Positions 1 to 5,273 of a DNA stretch of 5,273 nucleotides are shown piece by piece. The notes under the pieces were generated by a model that had not been told where the DNA came from, ran no database searches, and saw only the letters and a list, made by a program, of their open reading frames with translations. The DNA is from Gammaproteobacteria bacterium. GTDB taxonomy: Bacteria > Pseudomonadota > Gammaproteobacteria > Steroidobacterales > MnTg04. The translations under genes were made by a program, and so were the position numbers. Where the stretch lies: the NCBI GenBank assembly GCA_027297845.1, contig JAPUHG010000059.1:1-5273 (forward strand). Reading direction: 5' to 3'. Each line of letters opens with the position of its first letter. Position 1 is the stretch's first letter.

Positions 1-69
1 GAGAGGCCAACGTCCTGACCGCTAGACGAAGGGAGCGTCGTGGTACTGCTGCCGCGGGTGGCGGTGGGA

Positions 70-78
70 TGGTATTAT
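70..78 (+). promoter_or_regulatory. Putative extended -10 promoter for pcnB
   Basis: The sequence reads TGGTATTAT, a TGn extension followed by a -10 hexamer matching TATAAT at five of six positions. No good -35 hexamer lies 16-18 nt upstream, which fits an extended -10 promoter that relies less on the -35. Transcription would begin near position 85, giving a leader of about 30 nt before the pcnB TTG. The assignment rests on motif match and position only. An additional promoter further upstream, outside the window, is equally possible. Confidence 0.45.
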
Positions 79-103
79 ACGGCCCCATCTGAATTGCTCA
101 ACC

Positions 104-107
104 GGAG
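104..107 (+). promoter_or_regulatory. Ribosome binding site deciding the pcnB TTG start
   Basis: GGAG lies 8 nt before the TTG at 116, a standard spacing. The frame is open back to a TAG at 23-25 and contains no in-frame ATG, GTG or TTG between that stop and 116, so this site and the TTG together define the most likely start. Confidence 0.65.
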
Positions 108-115
108 CATCTTAT

Positions 116-1465
116 TTGAGTGACCAAAAAGGGCGGGATACGCAGCGCCCGTCTATTATCCCCCGTGCGGATCACACCGTATCGCGGGCCAACATCTCCA
201 ACAACGCCCTCAAGGTCCTGCACCGGCTGCACAAGGGCGGTTTCCAGTCTTTTTTGGTCGGCGGTTGTGTTCGCGACCTGTTGCTCAAACACCAGCCGAA
301 GGATTTCGATGTCGCGACCGATGCCAGCCCCGAGGAAGTTCGCAAACTGTTTCGCAATTGCCGTTTGATCGGCCGTCGGTTTCGCCTGGCGCATATACAC
401 TTCGGTCGCGAAATCATCGAGGTCGCGACCTTCAGGGCGACCCACGATGAACTGGATGATGACGATATGCGCGGGCAGACGGACGAAGGCGGACGCATCC
501 TGCGTGACAATCGCTATGGTGAACTCGAAGACGATGTCTGGCGGCGCGACTTCACGGCAAATGCTCTTTACTACACGCTGGATGGTTATAGCATCTGGGA
601 TTTCGTCGGCGGGTTCAGGGATGTCGAGCAACGCGTACTCAGGGTCATCGGCGATCCCGAGACCCGCTATCGCGAAGACCCGGTGCGCATGCTGCGCGCC
701 GTGCGCTTTGCGGCCAAGCTCGATTTTTCGATAGACGATCCGTCCGAGCAACCATTGTGGGAACTCGGACATTTGCTAGCAGATGTGCCGCGCGCCCGTC
801 TTTATGACGAAATCATCAAGATGTTTTTGGCCGGTCGTGCCATCGAGAGTTTTCGATTACTCGAACATTATCGTCTGCTTATTCATCTATTCCCTGCGTT
901 GGTCGAGGAGCTGGAAAAAGATAAGGACGGTCAATTCAGGAAACTCCTGCTCGAAGGACTTGCGACGACGGATCAACGAGTCAGGGAAGACAAGCCGGTT
1001 ACGACGTTCTTTTTGTTTGCGGTACTCCTCTGGGCACCGATCAAGACTCGTTTTGACCGCTTACACGGTGGTGGAATGCCGCCGATTCCGGCCATGCAAC
1101 GGGCGGTCGAGGAGATCGTCAAGGCGCAGCAACAGCGGATCAGCGTTCCGCGACGAACAACCATCCCGATGCAAGAAATGCTGGCCTTGCAATCACGCTT
1201 CAACATGCGCAAAGGGGTGCGTAGCCTGCGCTTTTTGCATCACCCGCGGTTTCGCGCGGCCTATGATTTCATGTTATTGCGGGCGTCCTGTAGTGATTTC
1301 GATGGGGAAGCTGCGCAGTGGTGGACGGACATTCAACTAGCCGATGAAAAAGCGCAGCGCGAGATGGCGCAGGTCGGAGGTGACGGCGGTTCTGGAAAAC
1401 GCAAGCGCAAACCGCGCCGGCGGGGCGGACGCAAGCGCTCGCGCGAACAGGGCGCGAAGGAATAA
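116..1465 (+). CDS. pcnB: Poly(A) polymerase I (PcnB)
   Basis: This cytoplasmic enzyme adds 3' poly(A) tails to RNAs and so promotes their decay. The 449-residue product is close in length to E. coli PcnB and resembles it along its length. The class II nucleotidyltransferase head shows VGGCVRD (residues 48-54) and the metal-binding DFD (63-65). These are followed by a second conserved block, RRDFTANAL (143-151), and by RYREDPVRMLRAVRFAAKL (184-202), typical of the poly(A)/CCA polymerase superfamily. The N-terminal segment (about 15-40) and the very basic Arg/Lys tail (about 428-445) match PcnB better than CCA-adding enzymes; the tail probably binds RNA. The start is a TTG with a good Shine-Dalgarno and no in-frame ATG upstream. 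A rare start is notable because E. coli pcnB is known for an inefficient non-AUG start. folK follows after 15 nt in the same reading frame, so the two are probably cotranscribed. Confidence 0.97.
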   Translation: MSDQKGRDTQRPSIIPRADHTVSRANISNNALKVLHRLHKGGFQSFLVGGCVRDLLLKHQPKDFDVATDASPEEVRKLFRNCRLIGRRFRLAHIHFGREIIEVATFRATHDELDDDDMRGQTDEGGRILRDNRYGELEDDVWRRDFTANALYYTLDGYSIWDFVGGFRDVEQRVLRVIGDPETRYREDPVRMLRAVRFAAKLDFSIDDPSEQPLWELGHLLADVPRARLYDEIIKMFLAGRAIESFRLLEHYRLLIHLFPALVEELEKDKDGQFRKLLLEGLATTDQRVREDKPVTTFFLFAVLLWAPIKTRFDRLHGGGMPPIPAMQRAVEEIVKAQQQRISVPRRTTIPMQEMLALQSRFNMRKGVRSLRFLHHPRFRAAYDFMLLRASCSDFDGEAAQWWTDIQLADEKAQREMAQVGGDGGSGKRKRKPRRRGGRKRSREQGAKE

Positions 1466-1480
1466 GCGGACCTAGCGACG

Positions 1481-1987
1481 ATGCGCTGGCAACCTGCTTA
1501 TGTTGGCCTGGGTAGCAACCTGGAAGATCCCTGCAGGCAGATTCGCTGGGCTGTGGCCAGGCTCGCTGAGCGGCCGGATATTTGCGGCCTGATCTGTTCC
1601 GGGATTTACCTCAGTCCACCGATGGGTCCGCAGGATCAACCCGATTTTCTGAATGCGGTTTGTGGGCTGCTGACCTGCCTGCCCGCCGAGGAGTTACTCG
1701 CCGTGTTGCATGAACTGGAGGAGCAAAGGGGCAGACAGCGTAGCGAGCGTTGGGGGCCACGCACCCTGGACCTGGATTTGCTTGTTTATGCGCAGGAACT
1801 CAGCGATCGGGATGATCTGAGGTTGCCGCATCCTGGTATTCATGAACGCAGTTTTGTCCTGTATCCTCTGGCAGAAATAGCCCCGGCCCTTGAAATACCT
1901 GGCCGCGGGAGGGTGAGTCATTTGGCAGCCGCTTGTGGACGACAAGGTCTGCAATTGTATGTCGATGCAGGAGACAACAAAGAGTGA
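1481..1987 (+). CDS. folK: 2-amino-4-hydroxy-6-hydroxymethyldihydropteridine pyrophosphokinase (HPPK)
   Basis: FolK transfers pyrophosphate from ATP to 6-hydroxymethyl-7,8-dihydropterin, the step before dihydropteroate synthase in folate synthesis. The product has 168 residues, slightly longer than the roughly 159 of E. coli. Visible family marks are GLGSNL (residues 9-14), the pterin-pocket segment QPDFLNAV (53-60) and the HPPK signature RWGPRTLDLDLL (90-101). In that signature D97 and D99 correspond to the two magnesium-binding aspartates. PHP (116-118) and the nearby R123 complete the active-site loop region. The ATG at 1481 gives the expected N-terminus, where the first strand leads directly into GLGSNL. 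The Shine-Dalgarno is weak (GCGGA at 1466-1470), so translation may depend partly on ribosomes finishing pcnB. The stop overlaps the start of the following kinase gene. Confidence 0.97.
   Translation: MRWQPAYVGLGSNLEDPCRQIRWAVARLAERPDICGLICSGIYLSPPMGPQDQPDFLNAVCGLLTCLPAEELLAVLHELEEQRGRQRSERWGPRTLDLDLLVYAQELSDRDDLRLPHPGIHERSFVLYPLAEIAPALEIPGRGRVSHLAAACGRQGLQLYVDAGDNKE
1969..1973 (+). promoter_or_regulatory. Ribosome binding site for the deoxynucleoside kinase, inside folK
   Basis: AGGAG lies within the last codons of folK, 10 nt before the GTG at 1984. It supports that GTG over the upstream in-frame GTG at 1933, which would add 17 residues unlike the family's N-terminus, translated across folK. 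Confidence 0.6.
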
Positions 1988-2637
1988 TTGCTGCCAGTCC
2001 GCGTTATATCGTGGTGGAAGGCCCGATTGGCGTCGGCAAGACCAGTCTTGCCCGCCGCCTGGCGGACAGCTTCGAATGTGATCTGCTCGAGGAACAGCCC
2101 TGGGCAAACCCGTTTCTCGAACGGTTTTACCAGGATCCGCGTAATGGGGCCTTGCCGGTACAGTTATTTTTCCTGTTTCAGCGTGCCCGCCAGCTTGAGG
2201 AAGAACGGCAACGTGACCTGTTCAGCCCGGTCAAGGTGGCCGACTATCTGATGGAGAAGGACCGGCTGTTTGCGGAACTGATCCTGGATCCGCAGGAATG
2301 GGACCTGTACCAGCAGATATATGATCGCCTGGATATCCAGGCGCCGACGCCCGACCTGGTTATTTATCTGCAGGCACCGGTAAAGACTTTGCTGGACCGG
2401 GTCGCCAGGCGGGGCGTCAAATTTGAACAAATGATAAAGCGCGACTACCTTGAGCGGTTGATGGAGGCTTATGCCCGGTTTTTCCACCAGTATGATGATT
2501 CTCCGTTACTGATCGTCAATACTGCGGACATTGATCCGGTGGGCAGCGACACTGATTATCAGCAACTGCTGCAACAGGTGAACGCCATTCGCAGCGGCCG
2601 GCATTTTTATAACCCGGTCAGCCGCAGCATCGCCTGA
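1984..2637 (+). CDS. Deoxynucleoside kinase, dNK family (P-loop)
   Basis: The protein belongs to the deoxyadenosine/deoxyguanosine/deoxycytidine kinase family, which phosphorylates deoxynucleosides to 5'-monophosphates for nucleotide salvage. It has 217 residues from the GTG that overlaps the folK stop (GTGA). The first strand runs into a Walker A loop, GPIGVGKTS (13-21). An EEQPW segment (36-40) contains the probable catalytic-base glutamate (E37). It is followed by NPFLERFY (42-49) and by Q60 to R67, matching the substrate-binding helix of the family. EKDRLFAE (91-98) occupies the place of the ERS/DRS motif of better-studied dNKs and keeps an Asp-Arg pair. An arginine-rich LID, RVARRGVKFEQ (139-149), closes over the ATP phosphates. 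Substrate preference cannot be read from sequence, so no gene symbol is given. It sits between folK and panB with almost no spacing and is probably cotranscribed. Family assignment is strong, exact function is not. Confidence 0.9.
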   Translation: MIAASPRYIVVEGPIGVGKTSLARRLADSFECDLLEEQPWANPFLERFYQDPRNGALPVQLFFLFQRARQLEEERQRDLFSPVKVADYLMEKDRLFAELILDPQEWDLYQQIYDRLDIQAPTPDLVIYLQAPVKTLLDRVARRGVKFEQMIKRDYLERLMEAYARFFHQYDDSPLLIVNTADIDPVGSDTDYQQLLQQVNAIRSGRHFYNPVSRSIA

Positions 2638-2644
2638 AAGGAGG
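2637..2644 (+). promoter_or_regulatory. Strong Shine-Dalgarno for panB
   Basis: AAAGGAGG begins with the last base of the kinase stop codon and ends 4 nt before the panB ATG. It is the strongest ribosome binding site in the window, although the spacing is slightly short. It supports the ATG at 2649 and suggests high translation initiation independent of the upstream gene. Confidence 0.75.
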
Positions 2645-2648
2645 CCGC

Positions 2649-3479
2649 ATGTATACACATTTGCAGCAAAGAGACTCTGACAAGCCGCCGGTGACGATTT
2701 CGACCCTCGAGAAAATGAAGACAGAGGGAACGGCGATTGCCTGTCTGACAGCATACGATGCGAGTTTTGCCAACCTGGTGGATGAGGCCGGTGTCGACCT
2801 GGTGCTGGCGGGTGATTCGCTGGGCATGGTGATCCAGGGGCATCCGACGACGGTACCGGTCACCGTCGATGACGTGGTTTATCATTGCAAGGCGGCTGCT
2901 CGCGGTCTGACCCGTTCCTTTCTGGTGGGCGATCTGCCGTTTCTCAGTTACACGACGCCGCAGGAAGCCATGAGCAACTCACGACGATTGATGCAGGAAG
3001 GACGCGCGAAGATGGTCAAGCTCGAAGGCGGCGCAATGCAGGTGGAAATCGTTGAATACCTGGCCTCCCGAGATGTCCCGGTGTGTGCCCATATCGGCCT
3101 CAAGCCGCAGTCGGTTCACAAACTGGGTGGTTTCAAAATCCAGGGGCGAGACAAGGCCAGTGCAAAGCAGATGCTTGCCGATGCGAAAGCACTGGAAAGC
3201 GCCGGTGCCGACATTGTCTTGCTCGAATGCATCCCCAACGAGCTCGGCGCGAAGATTACCAGCGAGCTGAAAGTGCCGGTGATTGGTATCGGCGCGGGCC
3301 CGGATGTCGATGGCCAGATCCTGGTCCTGTATGACATCCTGAATATCACGATTGGTCGCAAGCCGCGATTTGCCCAGGATTTTACGGTTGGTGGTCGCAG
3401 CCCGATCGACGCGGTCAAGGCTTATGTCGAGGCCGTCCGCAATGGCGACTACCCGGCGCCGGAGCATTGTTTCAGTTGA
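2649..3479 (+). CDS. panB: 3-methyl-2-oxobutanoate hydroxymethyltransferase (ketopantoate hydroxymethyltransferase)
   Basis: PanB is the first committed enzyme of pantothenate synthesis. It transfers a one-carbon unit from 5,10-methylene-tetrahydrofolate to 2-oxoisovalerate, giving ketopantoate. The 276-residue product is a TIM-barrel enzyme, about 12 residues longer than E. coli PanB at the N-terminus. Visible family marks are TAYD (34-37), the metal-binding D-S-L-G-M (56-60), D95 in the GDLPF segment, KLEGG (124-128), HIGLKPQSV (148-156), the catalytic glutamate E193 in LLECIP, and GIGAG (213-217). All expected active-site residues are present. The extra N-terminal residues come from an ATG with an excellent Shine-Dalgarno and look like a natural, poorly conserved extension. 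The gene lies 11 nt after the kinase and 20 nt before panC, in an evident operon. The folate-dependent reaction links it to folK upstream. Confidence 0.98.
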   Translation: MYTHLQQRDSDKPPVTISTLEKMKTEGTAIACLTAYDASFANLVDEAGVDLVLAGDSLGMVIQGHPTTVPVTVDDVVYHCKAAARGLTRSFLVGDLPFLSYTTPQEAMSNSRRLMQEGRAKMVKLEGGAMQVEIVEYLASRDVPVCAHIGLKPQSVHKLGGFKIQGRDKASAKQMLADAKALESAGADIVLLECIPNELGAKITSELKVPVIGIGAGPDVDGQILVLYDILNITIGRKPRFAQDFTVGGRSPIDAVKAYVEAVRNGDYPAPEHCFS

Positions 3480-3499
3480 GCAAGCCCTGATCCTCCCCA

Positions 3500-4348
3500 A
3501 TGCAGACTCTCGATTCTGTTGAGCCACTGCAAACCGTAATTGCCCGCTGGAAAAGCCAGGGGCACAAGATGGGATTGGTCCCGACCATGGGCGATCTTCA
3601 CGAGGGTCATCTGAGCCTGGTCCGACTGGCTCGTGAAAAAGCCGATCGACTGGTGGTCAGCGTTTTTGTCAATCCGCTGCAATTTGGACCGGATGAGGAT
3701 TTCACTCGTTATCCGCGGCAACTGGAATCGGATGCTGCCTTGTTGGAAAAAGCGCAGGTAGATCTTTTGTTTGCACCGAGCGTCGATGCGATGTACGCAA
3801 AAGGCAGACCAGCTGTGCAGCAGGTTTCAGCAGGCGAAATTGGCGACATTTTGTGTGGGCTAAGTCGGCCTGGCCATTTCGATGGCGTTGCGACGGCGGT
3901 GAACCGGTTGTTTGCGGTTGTGCAACCGGATCTGGCGGCGTTTGGCCAAAAAGACTATCAGCAGTTGCTGGTGATACGCCGCCTGGTAGCGGAGCAGGGT
4001 CTGGCCATTGACATACTTGGCGGATCCATAGCCCGGGAAGCGGACGGTCTGGCAATGAGTACCCGCAACCGTTACCTGGATGAAAAGGCCAGGGCGGTAG
4101 CGCCGCGGCTTTTTGAAGAACTGCGGGCAGCGGCGGCCTTGATAAGATCCGGCACGCAGGAGCACGCACGGATACTCCAGCGCTCGATCGAAAACCTCAC
4201 CACAGCAGGTTTCCGGCCGAACTACTTCGAATTGCGCCGAGCCGTCGATCTTACCGTGCCGAGTAAAAAAGACCGGGAGCTGGTGCTGCTAGCCGCCGCC
4301 CATCTCGGTGAAACCCGCTTGATCGATAACCTTTTGTTTTCGTTATAA
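3500..4348 (+). CDS. panC: Pantothenate synthetase (pantoate--beta-alanine ligase)
   Basis: PanC condenses pantoate with beta-alanine through a pantoyl-adenylate intermediate, using ATP and releasing AMP and pyrophosphate. The 282-residue product matches the family's usual length. The nucleotidyltransferase HIGH-type motif is GDLHEGH (31-37), with H34 and H37, preceded by LVPTMG (26-31). VNPLQFGPDEDF (57-68), SRPGHFDGV (122-130) and GQKDYQQL (149-156) line the substrate sites. MSTRNRYL (186-193) is the KMSKS-like loop. The C-terminal dimerisation domain ends in ETRLIDN. The ATG at 3500 is well supported: an in-frame TGA lies just upstream at 3488-3490, and the distance to the conserved VPTMG equals that in E. 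coli. The odd point is the absence of a Shine-Dalgarno; the 20-nt gap after panB is C-rich. Translation is probably coupled to panB. Confidence 0.98.
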   Translation: MQTLDSVEPLQTVIARWKSQGHKMGLVPTMGDLHEGHLSLVRLAREKADRLVVSVFVNPLQFGPDEDFTRYPRQLESDAALLEKAQVDLLFAPSVDAMYAKGRPAVQQVSAGEIGDILCGLSRPGHFDGVATAVNRLFAVVQPDLAAFGQKDYQQLLVIRRLVAEQGLAIDILGGSIAREADGLAMSTRNRYLDEKARAVAPRLFEELRAAAALIRSGTQEHARILQRSIENLTTAGFRPNYFELRRAVDLTVPSKKDRELVLLAAAHLGETRLIDNLLFSL

Positions 4349-4349
4349 T
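4319..4349 (+). promoter_or_regulatory. Putative sigma-70-type promoter for panD at the panC stop
   Basis: A perfect TATAAT occupies 4344-4349 and contains the panC TAA stop. A partial -35, TTGATC (four of six matches), lies at 4319-4324 with a 19-nt spacer, longer than the optimal 17. Transcription would start near 4357 and leave a panD leader of about 86 nt. The -10 match and its position before the only sizeable gap in the operon make it plausible, but a single hexamer match can occur by chance. Confidence 0.4.
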
Positions 4350-4442
4350 CACTTGTAGTCACCTGGGGCGATGGGTAAAATTTTGCGCCAGCCTGCTCGA
4401 CCAGCTGAATATTCGAAAAAAACACATAACAGGAAGATCCGA
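4350..4442 (+). other. panC-panD intergenic leader
   Basis: This is the largest gap inside the gene block. It holds an AAAATTTT palindrome (4377-4384) flanked by a weak GGCG/CGCC pairing, and a run of seven A residues (4416-4422) before the panD Shine-Dalgarno. It shows no strong hairpin with a T-run and no riboswitch that I recognise. It would be the 5' untranslated leader if the promoter at 4344 is used. One frame is open from an ATG at 4371 into panD, which I consider a chance extension. Confidence 0.4.
4431..4436 (+). promoter_or_regulatory. Ribosome binding site deciding the panD start
   Basis: AGGAAG lies 6 nt before the ATG at 4443. It fixes the panD start at the family's conserved N-terminus rather than at the in-frame ATG 72 nt upstream. 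Confidence 0.7.
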
Positions 4443-4823
4443 ATGCAGCTCACCCTGCTAAAAGCAAAACTGCACCGCGCGTGCGTGACGCATGCTGAAC
4501 TCGATTACGAGGGCTCGTGCGCGATCGATACTGATTTGCTCGATGCTGCCGGCATCATGGAGTACGAGCAGATTCAGATATACAACATCGCTAACGGTGA
4601 GCGCTTCACCACCTATGCAATAAGGGCGGAGCGTGGGTCGAGAGTGATATCGGTCAATGGTGCGGCTGCCCACAAAGCCGCCCCCGGCGATCGCCTGATT
4701 ATTTGCAGTTATTCGGCGATGTCGGAACAGGAAGCCAGCTTGCACAAGCCTCGCCTGATTTATCTGAACGAGAACAACGAGATCACGCGCAGCGCAAATA
4801 CGATTCCGGTACAGGCGGCCTGA
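4443..4823 (+). CDS. panD: Aspartate 1-decarboxylase, pyruvoyl-dependent
   Basis: PanD decarboxylates L-aspartate to beta-alanine, the second substrate of PanC. It is made as an inactive proenzyme that cleaves itself between Gly24 and Ser25, turning Ser25 into the catalytic pyruvoyl group. The product is 126 residues, identical in length to E. coli PanD. The cleavage site YEGSC (22-26) is intact. K9 in KLHRA, R54, T57 and Y58 in the GERFTTYAI segment, and N72 in the SVNGAAAH segment match the known substrate-binding and processing residues. The C-terminal IPVQAA also matches the family. In E. coli maturation needs the helper PanZ/PanM; none is visible here, and many other PanD proteins process without it. 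The gene completes a panB-panC-panD set, is separated from panC by 94 nt, and may have its own promoter. Confidence 0.98.
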   Translation: MQLTLLKAKLHRACVTHAELDYEGSCAIDTDLLDAAGIMEYEQIQIYNIANGERFTTYAIRAERGSRVISVNGAAAHKAAPGDRLIICSYSAMSEQEASLHKPRLIYLNENNEITRSANTIPVQAA

Positions 4824-4834
4824 ATCTGCAGGTC

Positions 4835-5273
4835 CTAGCCGGCGATTTTATTTCGGCCGCTGAGCTTGGCCTGGTAGAGCGCAGAGTCGGCTCGTTGCAA
4901 TAACGTTTCCAAAACATCGCCCGGTTGCATCTCGGAAAAACCGATCGAAATAGTGACTTTGAATGGCGGACCCTGGTCACCCAGGGGATCGCCTTCCGCA
5001 ATGGCCTTGCGGACACGCTCGCCGGATTGCAACGCTTCCTCGATTTTTGTATCCGGCAGCAATACCACGAACTCATCACCACCATAGCGTGCGATCATGT
5101 CGGTTGGCCGGAACTGGCCGCGCAGGCTTTCCGCTACGAAGCAAAGCGCCTCATCACCGGCCAGGTGTCCATAGCGGTCATTGAAGCGTTTGAAATAATC
5201 GACATCGACAATACCCAGGCTGGCGGGTTCGGCGTCTGTCTGGCAACGTTTCATCTTGCGCCTGAACATATCT
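4835..5273 (-). CDS. GGDEF-domain diguanylate cyclase, C-terminal part (5' end beyond window)
   Basis: GGDEF domains convert two GTP into the second messenger cyclic di-GMP. Residue numbers here count from the methionine codon at 5269-5267. The fragment has DVDYFKRFND (22-31) with metal-binding D22 and guanine-contacting N30 and D31. An intact GGDEF motif (63-67) lies within RYGGDEF, and ADSALYQAKLSGRNKI (127-142) is near the C-terminus. R54-P-T-D57, five residues before the motif, fits the inhibitory I-site RxxD. All this predicts an active, product-inhibited cyclase. The methionine is probably internal: the frame stays open to the window edge, and DMFRRK fits the segment right after the usual LTGLxNR start of the domain, which is missing. 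The sensor domain and any membrane segments lie outside, so the signal and location are unknown. The gene faces panD tail to tail with 11 nt between the stops. Confidence 0.93.
   Translation of the reverse strand, partial: DMFRRKMKRCQTDAEPASLGIVDVDYFKRFNDRYGHLAGDEALCFVAESLRGQFRPTDMIARYGGDEFVVLLPDTKIEEALQSGERVRKAIAEGDPLGDQGPPFKVTISIGFSEMQPGDVLETLLQRADSALYQAKLSGRNKIAG

Noticed and set aside
25..64. Possible terminator hairpins: GACG/CGTC at 25-39 and CCGC/GCGG at 52-64
   Set aside because: The stems are only 4 bp and are not followed by a T-run. They may be chance pairing in GC-rich sequence.
1..90. Possible tail of an upstream gene in one of the three plus-strand frames
   Set aside because: The frames close at 16-18, 23-25 and 90-92, and the short peptides show no recognisable family sequence, so no gene end can be assigned.
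98..772. A 224-codon open frame on the minus strand opposite pcnB
   Set aside because: It is antisense to a clearly conserved gene, resembles no family I recognise, and such frames are common opposite GC-rich coding sequence.
1933..1983. An upstream GTG start for the deoxynucleoside kinase
   Set aside because: It would overlap folK by about 55 nt and add 17 arginine- and cysteine-rich residues before the P-loop strand. The GTG at 1984 has its own ribosome binding site and gives a normal family N-terminus.
4371..4442. A 24-residue N-terminal extension of PanD from an in-frame ATG
   Set aside because: PanD proteins start directly at the KLHRA-containing strand. A good Shine-Dalgarno lies 6 nt before the ATG at 4443, and the extension would make the protein longer than the family norm.
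4838..4871. GCCG/CGGC and GGCC/GGCC pairings around a T-rich loop near the end of the GGDEF gene
   Set aside because: The stems are 4 bp with long loops, and the T-rich part lies in the loop, not after a stem, so this does not look like a bidirectional terminator.
1..5273. A hidden novel system such as defence, toxin-antitoxin, mobile element or CRISPR
   Set aside because: Nearly every base is used by conserved housekeeping genes. I saw no repeats, transposase, small uncharacterised gene pair or unexplained gap longer than about 115 nt.

Overview
The window is a stretch of core metabolic and housekeeping genes from what looks like a non-enteric proteobacterium, most likely a gammaproteobacterium. 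PcnB, PanB, PanC and PanD read as close relatives of the Escherichia coli proteins, and the order pcnB-folK-(deoxynucleoside kinase)-panB-panC-panD resembles an arrangement I recall from several free-living gamma- and betaproteobacteria. Enterics lack the kinase between folK and panB. This assignment is an inference from protein resemblance and synteny, not from a 16S or other marker gene.

Positions 1-115 hold a short upstream region with a plausible extended -10 promoter and a Shine-Dalgarno sequence ahead of a TTG-started pcnB (116-1465). A tight co-directional plus-strand block follows: folK (15-nt gap), a dNK-family deoxynucleoside kinase that overlaps the folK stop (GTGA), panB (11-nt gap, very strong Shine-Dalgarno), panC (20-nt gap, no Shine-Dalgarno) and panD (94-nt gap). 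A perfect TATAAT spans the panC stop codon, so panD may have its own promoter. The panD stop is 11 nt from the stop of a convergent minus-strand gene. That gene encodes the C-terminal part of a GGDEF diguanylate cyclase and runs off the right edge of the window.

The block mixes RNA turnover (poly(A) polymerase), folate synthesis (FolK), deoxynucleotide salvage (the kinase) and pantothenate/coenzyme A synthesis (PanB, PanC, PanD). One direct biochemical link exists: PanB consumes 5,10-methylene-tetrahydrofolate, whose pterin precursor is activated by FolK. PanB makes ketopantoate, PanD makes beta-alanine, and PanC joins pantoate to beta-alanine. The ketopantoate reductase step (PanE or IlvC) is not in the window.

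I found no mobile element, CRISPR array, tRNA, rRNA, pseudogene or defence-like cassette, and no evidence of an undescribed system. The points worth a second look are modest: the embedded kinase, start-codon and ribosome-binding-site choices, a possible internal panD promoter, and the convergent second-messenger gene.
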